From Ignavibacteria bacterium (GTDB lineage: Bacteria > Bacteroidota > Ignavibacteria > Tepidaquicellales > OLB5): a DNA stretch of 11,934 nt. The DNA is taken from assembly GCA_026417195.1 (NCBI GenBank), contig JAOADS010000053.1, positions 1 through 11,934 of the forward strand, written 5' to 3'. Position numbers and translations under genes: made by a program. Shown here in pieces: positions 6,692-11,934 of this stretch. Position 1 is the stretch's first letter. Every line of letters begins with the position of its first letter. Below the pieces are notes generated by a model, which was not told the DNA's origin, did no database searches, and saw only the letters and a program-made list of their open reading frames with translations.

Positions 6692-6722
6692 CAAAAATAA
6701 TTTTTATTGGTTATACGACAAA
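6692..6722 (-). promoter_or_regulatory. dnaA: alternative Bacteroidetes-type promoter upstream of dnaA
   Basis: On the minus strand, TTTG (6722-6719) and TATTTTTG (6699-6692), which fits TAnnTTTG, are 19 bp apart, the spacing of the -33/-7 promoter described in Bacteroidetes. It lies just upstream of the sigma-70-type candidate. Only one of them may be real; the motif is degenerate and easily met in AT-rich DNA. Confidence 0.25.
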
Positions 6723-6752
6723 TAAATATGTATGATCGAGCTGAAGAAAGAA

Positions 6753-8330
6753 TTAATTATTGAGTCTGTAAGTATATATAACCCATTTAGCGGTTTCCTT
6801 AGTTTTGATAAAGTTATTCCTTGTATATTTTACAGATGTCAGTTCTGTAATTATGGTATTTAGAACTGTATCTGCTTTCTTTACCATTATTAAACCTGAA
6901 GGATTTTGAGCCATGAATTTTTTTATTTCTGTTTTTAGGTTTTCCTTTTCAGACGGAACATTATAACTTGTGATTAAGACTTTCTGATCTTTTGCCGGAG
7001 AAGCCGGTAGTTTAGTTCTGAACGGGATATAGAAAATACTTGAATTATTATCATCCGCATCGAAAATGAGGGCGGGATAGTTTTCTATGTTTTCATCTAT
7101 GAAGTCCAGCAGAACTCTGGTTTCTTCCGGATCTTCAGTTGTTGCTATGAATTGAATTACTTTAGGAAAAAGCTTTCGGTAATTGTCCGGCATGAATTCC
7201 TTTATATATGAAAAAGGTATAGAGGAAAAAATCACTGATGCTGAAACAATATAAGCCGTAAGATTAGACTGAAATTTATTTAAAAATTTTTCCAGCCATA
7301 TTCCTGCAAAAACTGGGCTTATGAAGTAGGGAAGATATATATAATGTGTTGTATGGTATATAGTAGATTTTGCGCCAGCCAAGCCGTTAACCAGAAGAGG
7401 AAAAAATACGGGAATGAGAAGTGTTACCAGCAGTATAGTTTGAAAATTTTTTTTGAAATACATAACACCTTTTATAAAAAAGAAGAATATAAAGGGAGTA
7501 AGTCCAAGAAATAAAAAATAATAAGGAATAAAGAAACCCTGAAGCCTTAACGGGAGATTTAATCCCTGAATATTTATTGAACGCGTATAATCATCTGCCT
7601 CTTCAATTGACCTGAAAGGAGTACCGTAAAAATAAACACTGATTGCAGTCCAAATTATCTGAAAGAGTAATGCTAAAATTATAAATCTGAACTTTCCTTC
7701 TCTTCCAGAAAGGTAAATTACAATACATAGAGGGATGATTACAAAAATTGCTTCAGGTCTGAAACCAAGTCCGAGAAATGCCAGTATTCCGGCTATTGTA
7801 AAATTGTATTCAGATTTAGTGCCGAGCAGTGCCTTTGTGATATAATACAATGATATACATATGAGGGCAAGATAGGGTTGCTGTGAGTAAGGTTCAAAGT
7901 TAAGCCTGAATATCACTGGATTAATCAAATATATTAAAAGAGCAAACAGGGAAGCCCTGAAATTTGCAAATAACATAGACAGCCTGAATATGAAATAACC
8001 AGCTACCGTCATAAGGGAAATCATGGTTACTATTGAAGTATAGAAAAATTCACCTGTAACTTTTATCAAACTTCCCATGAAGTAAAACCAAAACGGGTGA
8101 CCTGACACCGGCATAACGAAAAAAGGATCCTGAGCCCACCATAAGGCATTCCACACCCTTGTTGCTGAATCACCCATAGTCATCATGTTGTAGGGGATCA
8201 CAAGGATTTTTATAATTACAGTTAAGGCTAAAAAGATAATAACTGCCAGATGCTGTGATGAAGAAAGAGATTCTGGTTTTATTTCAGTTCTTCCGATATT
8301 AAAATGTTTTGAAATTATATCCTTTATCAT
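6753..8330 (-). CDS. polytopic membrane protein, GT-C-fold glycosyltransferase-like
   Basis: A 525-residue inner-membrane protein with roughly ten hydrophobic segments (first at 28-46, last near 355-375) and a soluble C-terminal region from about 380. Features of lipid-linked-sugar transferases of the GT-C fold are visible: an acidic residue after the first membrane helix (GDSATR, Asp54), the loop pattern HPFWFYFMGSL (78-88), and GLGFRPEAIF (187-196). These resemble dolichyl-phosphate-mannose or ArnT-type enzymes (GT39/GT83), but I do not recognise a specific family, substrate or acceptor. It is the last gene of the glycan operon; its ATG overlaps the GT2 stop by one base (TAATG), so it is probably made together with that enzyme. 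It could transfer a polyprenyl-phosphate sugar to a glycan or protein on the outer face of the membrane. A non-enzymatic polysaccharide assembly role is possible. Confidence 0.65.
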   Translation of the reverse strand: MIKDIISKHFNIGRTEIKPESLSSSQHLAVIIFLALTVIIKILVIPYNMMTMGDSATRVWNALWWAQDPFFVMPVSGHPFWFYFMGSLIKVTGEFFYTSIVTMISLMTVAGYFIFRLSMLFANFRASLFALLIYLINPVIFRLNFEPYSQQPYLALICISLYYITKALLGTKSEYNFTIAGILAFLGLGFRPEAIFVIIPLCIVIYLSGREGKFRFIILALLFQIIWTAISVYFYGTPFRSIEEADDYTRSINIQGLNLPLRLQGFFIPYYFLFLGLTPFIFFFFIKGVMYFKKNFQTILLVTLLIPVFFPLLVNGLAGAKSTIYHTTHYIYLPYFISPVFAGIWLEKFLNKFQSNLTAYIVSASVIFSSIPFSYIKEFMPDNYRKLFPKVIQFIATTEDPEETRVLLDFIDENIENYPALIFDADDNNSSIFYIPFRTKLPASPAKDQKVLITSYNVPSEKENLKTEIKKFMAQNPSGLIMVKKADTVLNTIITELTSVKYTRNNFIKTKETAKWVIYTYRLNN

Positions 8331-9262
8331 TATCCGAATTTTAATTCTGGTTTTCCCATTTTTCCCGCAAGACCATCTATGATACCTTTCAAATAGTAAT
8401 ATCCAAGCTTGTAGTCACACACCCTTTTGAACCAGATGAGTCTTACGGGAAATTTTATTAAATCTAATATAAGAGATAATAATAACGAAGGGAATAGTCT
8501 GTATTTCAGAAAGTAAAGATACTTGTTTCTCTGAATCAGATAATATTCCAGATAATAACCTTTCTTATTTCCCGGATTCCATTGGTGGTGATGCCAAGCC
8601 ATTGCTTTTGAAGTTACAATAAAACGAGAGTTTTTTATTTCGGCGCGAAGTCTTCTCATCAGATCTATTTCATCAAAATAGGCAAAGTATCTCTCGTCGA
8701 ACATTCCGGCTTTTTTAAAGGCATCGGATCGGATCAGCATAGCACCTCCGCTTATAAACTGAGTTTCAAGGAATTCCGGTACAGAAATTTCCTTAATATT
8801 TGAATTTGAGAAGTTCTTTCGAACTTCACCGAGGAAGAAATTAATTTCTCCTCCGTATTCCTGTATTATATCAGGGTTTTTTCCAAACATTATAAGAGGA
8901 CCAGTAGCTATAATAATATCGTCAGATTTAATTAGTTCAGTCAATTTTTCAAGAAAGTTTTCACTTAATACCATATCGGGGTTCAGGATCAGCAGATATT
9001 TGCACCCGTCAGATATAGCTTCTTTTGCACCGAAATTATTTCCTCCAGCATATCCGAGATTTTTTCCAGATGAAATAAATTTCACGTCCAGCTCCTTGTC
9101 TGAATTCAGTTTACTGAAATGTTCTGATGAGTTGTCTTCAGATGCATTGTCAATAAAATATATTCTGAAATTCTTGTTTGTCTGTTTTTTAAGTGAATTG
9201 TAAAGATCATCAAGGAAATCTCTCTGGTTATAAACAACTATGATTACTCCAGTATCTTTCAA
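8330..9262 (-). CDS. GT2 family glycosyltransferase (rhamnosyltransferase-like)
   Basis: A cytoplasmic-face GT-A-fold enzyme that adds a sugar from a nucleotide donor to a growing glycan; 310 residues, typical length. Motifs in order: VIIVVYNQ (6-13), FIDNASEDNS with the nucleotide-binding aspartate (36-45), NLGYAGGNNFG (68-78), LNPDM acting as the DXD equivalent (93-97), SGGAMLIRSDAF (171-182), FDERYFAYFDEIDLMRRL with the catalytic-site acid pair (188-205), and WHHHQW (223-228). This set is shared with WbbL/RfbF-type rhamnosyltransferases, though rhamnose as donor is only a guess. A hydrophobic stretch at about 255-277 may associate with the membrane. The start is TTG at 9260-9262: the conserved first strand begins only four residues in, and no ATG or GTG lies between it and the upstream in-frame stop. 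It starts 7 bp after the methyltransferase stop. Confidence 0.88.
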   Translation of the reverse strand: MKDTGVIIVVYNQRDFLDDLYNSLKKQTNKNFRIYFIDNASEDNSSEHFSKLNSDKELDVKFISSGKNLGYAGGNNFGAKEAISDGCKYLLILNPDMVLSENFLEKLTELIKSDDIIIATGPLIMFGKNPDIIQEYGGEINFFLGEVRKNFSNSNIKEISVPEFLETQFISGGAMLIRSDAFKKAGMFDERYFAYFDEIDLMRRLRAEIKNSRFIVTSKAMAWHHHQWNPGNKKGYYLEYYLIQRNKYLYFLKYRLFPSLLLSLILDLIKFPVRLIWFKRVCDYKLGYYYLKGIIDGLAGKMGKPELKFG

Positions 9263-9269
9263 TTTTCTT

Positions 9270-10220
9270 TTATGATACCTTTCTTATAAAAAAAACTGCC
9301 TGATCTCCCAAATATTTCTTGTTTAGTTTTCTTGTAAGGTGACGAAAAGACTTCAGTTCATCTTGGGTAAACTGACAGTTGCTCTGATCTGTATAATATG
9401 AGTTATGTGAGGTCAGGAATATACCCATTTTCAGTTGTTCACTGGCGATGAACTGAAATTCAGTAGAGTCAAATATAATTTTATCTGTTTTTAAATTACA
9501 GGTTTTACACAGAATCTCAAAACTTTTGAGTGAATGAACGAAAAAGTGTCTCGGGGCGTCTATTTGAATCCAGTTTTCCCTGTATTTTTCAAAAGCATAA
9601 TTTACAACAGGCATTCTGATTATGAGACAACCCTTCTCTGAAAGAAGTTCTGATGATTTTATGAGAGTTCGTCTCTGTTCCCATATGTGTTCGAAAGAGT
9701 GATTGAAAATTATAACATCATACGTCTCTTCTTCTTCAAACAGGTTTTTCTTTAATAGCCTGATATTGTCTTCTTTTGTTTCCATTTTTAAAAAAGGATC
9801 TATCCCTGTCAGGTTTTTAAAGCCGTAACGCAGGAAATCTTTTAGCAGACTGCCGTTTCCGCAACCTACGTCCAGTATTCTGTCTTTGAAATTTATGCTG
9901 CCATAATGGATCATATCTGTGATTGTTTTTCGGCTCTGGGAATTTAACAACCTATAAAGTTTAGTCTGTGCTGTGATACTTCTTAAACTGTAAAGCAAAT
10001 TTTTAAACTTACTGTTTTTAACGCAGCTCTCATTATGAGTATAATACTCTTCGGGGTAGTATTTTTCTGTATTTTCAGGTCGCTCAGAAATCTGAAGACA
10101 ACGGCAATTGTCACAAAGATAATATCGGAATATTTCTCCAGTTCCGAACATACTTTCGGTTACCATGAGTGGGCGGGAGGTAATATCAGTTAAACATATT
10201 TTACATTTTACATATGTCAT
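9270..10220 (-). CDS. class I SAM-dependent methyltransferase with N-terminal zinc-binding cysteines
   Basis: A 316-residue cytosolic methyltransferase. The N-terminus has CKIC (Cys6, Cys9) and CDNCRC (Cys36, Cys39, Cys41), a C-X2-C / C-X2-C zinc-knuckle arrangement seen in some sugar C-methyltransferases and related proteins. The SAM-binding core follows: motif I ILDVGCGNGSL (115-125), acidic residue Asp141 at the end of the second strand (LTGIDPF), VIIFNHSFEHI (169-179) and GCLIIRMPVVNYAF (197-210). DAPRHFFVHS (221-230) recurs in Methyltransf_23-like enzymes of polysaccharide clusters. The acceptor is unknown; the neighbours suggest a sugar, lipid-linked glycan or capping group. Its ATG overlaps the stop of the GT4 gene by four bases (ATGA), so translation is probably coupled. 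Confidence 0.82.
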   Translation of the reverse strand: MTYVKCKICLTDITSRPLMVTESMFGTGEIFRYYLCDNCRCLQISERPENTEKYYPEEYYTHNESCVKNSKFKNLLYSLRSITAQTKLYRLLNSQSRKTITDMIHYGSINFKDRILDVGCGNGSLLKDFLRYGFKNLTGIDPFLKMETKEDNIRLLKKNLFEEEETYDVIIFNHSFEHIWEQRRTLIKSSELLSEKGCLIIRMPVVNYAFEKYRENWIQIDAPRHFFVHSLKSFEILCKTCNLKTDKIIFDSTEFQFIASEQLKMGIFLTSHNSYYTDQSNCQFTQDELKSFRHLTRKLNKKYLGDQAVFFIRKVS

Positions 10221-11506
10221 TTAAGAAATTTATCGTTATATGCTTTATCTATAATATTAAACATGTAATCGCTATATTTCTCCATCGTATGGTTTTCAAG
10301 AACATATTTTCTGGCAGCGTGCCCCATTTTATGAGTTTCCTCAGTCTGTTTTAAAAGTTTTTCTATAGCCGATACTAATTCACCTTTGTTTAGGTTTATT
10401 AAAATTCCAAATTCCGGTTTTATAAAAAGCGAAGAGTCTCCTGTATCGCTTGATATAATTACGTTACCGCATGCCATTGCTTCGAGAACGCTTTGAGAAG
10501 GGTAATTTGTAGAGCTTTGAAGGGTTACAAAAACACTTGTTCGGGATAAAATTTCCGGGGGATTGTATGAAAAAAAGAATTTTACATTTTGTTCCAGATG
10601 GTTTTGTGTTATAAATTTTCTAACCTCATTTACAAGAGTTCCGTCGCCCATCATAATGAATTTAATGTTCTCGTATTTCCCGGATAATTCACACGCAGCT
10701 TCAAGAAATAAAAAAGGATTCTTGTCCGGCTCTATTCTTGCAGCAAAGGCTACCAGAAATTCAGATTTGTCACCTATATAGCATCTTTGATAATCTGCAA
10801 ATGAACAAGGAGCTATGTGAACTCTGTCTTCTTTGAGTTTTACATTTCTGTCCTTTACACCCTGCAAGATGTAAGGACTTAGAAAATCCACTATATCTGA
10901 GTTTTCAAGGGCATAGTTGAATGAATAATATTTTCTGTACCACATTTTTTTCATGTCTTTGTGAATTTCAGAAAACCAGCTGTCCATATCGGAGAATATA
11001 ACAGCTGCTCTTTTTTTATTATCTTTCATATAAAATACCAGCGGTAATATCCCTGCATATATTCCTATGAAAACTTTTATATCGTTTTGTTTTCTGTAGC
11101 GTTCTATTTTTTTAAAGAGTTTTTTCTGTCTGAAGTAATTTTTATAGTAACGATAGGTTTTTCTGATAAAACTTATATTTTTATCTTCATCTTCGGGATT
11201 TTCTATGTGGTCGTTTATGAATACAGGTTCTCTCACCAGGGCTGGTGTTCTATCTAACTGATTTTGGGTATTTTCATTTTCATCCGGAATAATTAGAATG
11301 TTCTCCTGTTCTAGTTCAGGGAAGACGGAAAAGATTTGGGAAAAAAGGGATGAATTTACAATAAGGTGAAACTGGTTATTATATTTTTTGCTTAAATGCA
11401 AAAATAGCAGAGCATATCTTTTTATTGCTCCGCCAAAGGCACCCTGATTGAACAGTACGAAAGCGGTTTTGTGTAATTTTCTCAAAATAATTGTAAAAAT
11501 AATCAA
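10217..11506 (-). CDS. GT4-like (GT-B fold) glycosyltransferase
   Basis: A cytoplasmic or membrane-peripheral retaining glycosyltransferase, first gene of the four-gene glycan operon. The N-terminal half starts with TAFVLFNQGAFGGAIKRY (14-31), the acceptor-side loop of GT-B enzymes. The C-terminal half has FAARIEPDKNPF (254-265), with Arg257 and Lys262 at the donor-phosphate positions, FIMMGDG (283-289), and PSQSVLEAMACGNVIISSDTG (336-356) with Glu342. The first Glu of the E-X7-E motif is replaced by Asn334. Residues 75-135 form a long acidic then basic insertion. Two TTG starts are possible: 11504-11506, giving 429 residues, or 11483-11485, giving 422 residues and an N-terminus (MRKLHKTAFVLF) closer to the family norm. 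No ATG or GTG lies near and no Shine-Dalgarno motif helps the choice. Confidence 0.83.
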   Translation of the reverse strand: MIIFTIILRKLHKTAFVLFNQGAFGGAIKRYALLFLHLSKKYNNQFHLIVNSSLFSQIFSVFPELEQENILIIPDENENTQNQLDRTPALVREPVFINDHIENPEDEDKNISFIRKTYRYYKNYFRQKKLFKKIERYRKQNDIKVFIGIYAGILPLVFYMKDNKKRAAVIFSDMDSWFSEIHKDMKKMWYRKYYSFNYALENSDIVDFLSPYILQGVKDRNVKLKEDRVHIAPCSFADYQRCYIGDKSEFLVAFAARIEPDKNPFLFLEAACELSGKYENIKFIMMGDGTLVNEVRKFITQNHLEQNVKFFFSYNPPEILSRTSVFVTLQSSTNYPSQSVLEAMACGNVIISSDTGDSSLFIKPEFGILINLNKGELVSAIEKLLKQTEETHKMGHAARKYVLENHTMEKYSDYMFNIIDKAYNDKFLK

Positions 11507-11510
11507 TCAG

Positions 11511-11577
11511 GAATATAATAGATATTAATTTTTTTTACTTTAAGTTAAGAACTAATTAAGCCTTGCGAATATAATAG
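11511..11577 (+). repeat. 11-bp direct repeat GAATATAATAG in a divergent promoter region
   Basis: GAATATAATAG occurs at 11511-11521 and 11567-11577, 56 bp apart, in the 108-bp spacer between two divergent genes. Each copy holds TATAAT on the plus strand and TATTAT on the minus strand, so each could act as a -10 element either way, or the pair could bind one regulator. The identity of the two copies is seen directly; the role is open. Confidence 0.4.
11545..11575 (+). promoter_or_regulatory. possible promoter of the lipoprotein gene
   Basis: A perfect TATAAT at 11570-11575 lies about 40 bases before the lipoprotein ATG. The best -35-like match is TTAAGA at 11545-11550 with a long 19-bp spacer, so the -35 support is weak. 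Confidence 0.3.
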
Positions 11578-11614
11578 CTACTGATTACTTTTACACAAGC
11601 TAAACTTAATAAAT

Positions 11615-11934
11615 ATGAGATATAAAACTGTTTTAATTCTTGTTATACCTTTATTATTCATGACCGTTAACTCTTGTGATGATGCGGGTCTCTTACCCAC
11701 GGATACACCAGCTGGGAAGATTACATTTACCCAGCAGACGAAATTAATTACTCTGAATCCATCTGTTGATAATTATCTGTACAATATGTGGATATTATTC
11801 GGAGATTCGCTTGGAGGATTCTATTTCAGGAAACTCGGGAATTTTAATGTTAACTCAGCAGGTGTTCTTGTTGATCCGTCAGGTAATCCAGTTGAACTTT
11901 CAATCTTGCCTGAGGATACTACAAACCTCGGAAG
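11615..11934 (+). CDS. putative lipoprotein of unknown function (3' truncated)
   Basis: The frame opens with ATG at 11615-11617 and stays open for 106 codons to the window edge. The N-terminus is a lipoprotein signal peptide: basic MRYK, a hydrophobic core (residues 5-18), then VNSC with Cys21 as the lipidated residue. The acidic CDD that follows is common at mature lipoprotein ends in the FCB group, where it may influence sorting. The mature part is rich in beta-type residues; NYLYNMWILFGDSLGG and FYFRKLGNFNVNSAG loosely recall the extracytoplasmic sandwich of RskA-type anti-sigma factors, but I would not assign it. It is transcribed divergently from the glycan operon, and no Shine-Dalgarno motif is seen. 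Confidence 0.75.
   Translation, partial: MRYKTVLILVIPLLFMTVNSCDDAGLLPTDTPAGKITFTQQTKLITLNPSVDNYLYNMWILFGDSLGGFYFRKLGNFNVNSAGVLVDPSGNPVELSILPEDTTNLG

Larger units (their letters stand above)
6442..6752. other. 311-bp AT-rich spacer upstream of dnaA, possible second half of a bipartite origin
   Basis: No supported gene lies here. On the minus strand it should hold the dnaA promoter (best candidate 6659-6687), leaving a leader of about 210 bases. It contains one TTATTAACA (6555-6563, minus), one ATATTCACA (6604-6612, plus), a weak TTATAAACG (6529-6537) and a 10-bp direct repeat AAATTAACAT with an 11-bp period (6614-6634). No clear terminator follows the membrane protein gene that ends at 6753, so read-through from the glycan operon into dnaA is possible. 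Confidence 0.45.

Noticed and set aside
6732..6863. Plus-strand reading frame of 43 codons starting MIELKKELIIES
   Set aside because: It lies mostly antisense to the end of the membrane protein gene, has no ribosome binding site or recognisable domain, and is most likely a shadow.
1..11934. CRISPR arrays, tRNA or rRNA genes, insertion sequences, phage or defence systems
   Set aside because: None of their repeat, cloverleaf or protein signatures was seen on reading the window; the content looks chromosomal and largely housekeeping.

Overview
The window is AT-rich (about one third GC by eye), with tightly packed genes, almost no visible Shine-Dalgarno motifs and a high share of TTG starts. A human-SQOR-like sulfide:quinone oxidoreductase sits next to a DUF6132 protein, and there is a short 'SC' lipoprotein. 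Together these suggest a member of the FCB group, perhaps an Ignavibacteria- or Chlorobi-related bacterium. This placement is inferred from family resemblance and not from a marker tree.

Layout. 1-1102 (+): the 3' three quarters of a sulfide:quinone oxidoreductase gene, overlapping a 67-residue DUF6132 membrane protein. 1106-4779 (-): recN followed by a CPA2-type cation/proton antiporter with an RCK regulatory tail, joined by a TAATG stop/start overlap. 5023-6441 (-): dnaA, with AT-rich gene-free stretches of 243 bp downstream and 311 bp upstream. 6753-11506 (-): four glycan-assembly genes in one operon, transcribed in the order GT4 glycosyltransferase, zinc-knuckle SAM methyltransferase, GT2 glycosyltransferase, GT-C-like membrane protein. 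11615-11934 (+): the start of a lipoprotein gene cut by the window edge.

The part most worth a second look is the surroundings of dnaA. The two flanking spacers hold six copies of ATTAACA, three of them as the 9-mer TTATTAACA, plus two near-consensus DnaA boxes. Downstream of dnaA, in the same order and orientation as the Bacillus subtilis dnaA-dnaN origin, lie a box, a 4-nt gap, six CTN triplets resembling DnaA-trios, and then a pure A/T tract. I propose this as a candidate bipartite chromosome origin, although recN and not dnaN follows dnaA. The DnaA protein also differs from E. coli at several DNA-contacting positions, which could fit a shifted box sequence.

The other modules are ordinary. 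Sulfide oxidation feeds the quinone pool; RecN repairs double-strand breaks; the antiporter handles K+ or Na+ against protons; the glycan operon probably builds or decorates a surface polysaccharide. No rRNA, tRNA, CRISPR array or insertion sequence was seen.
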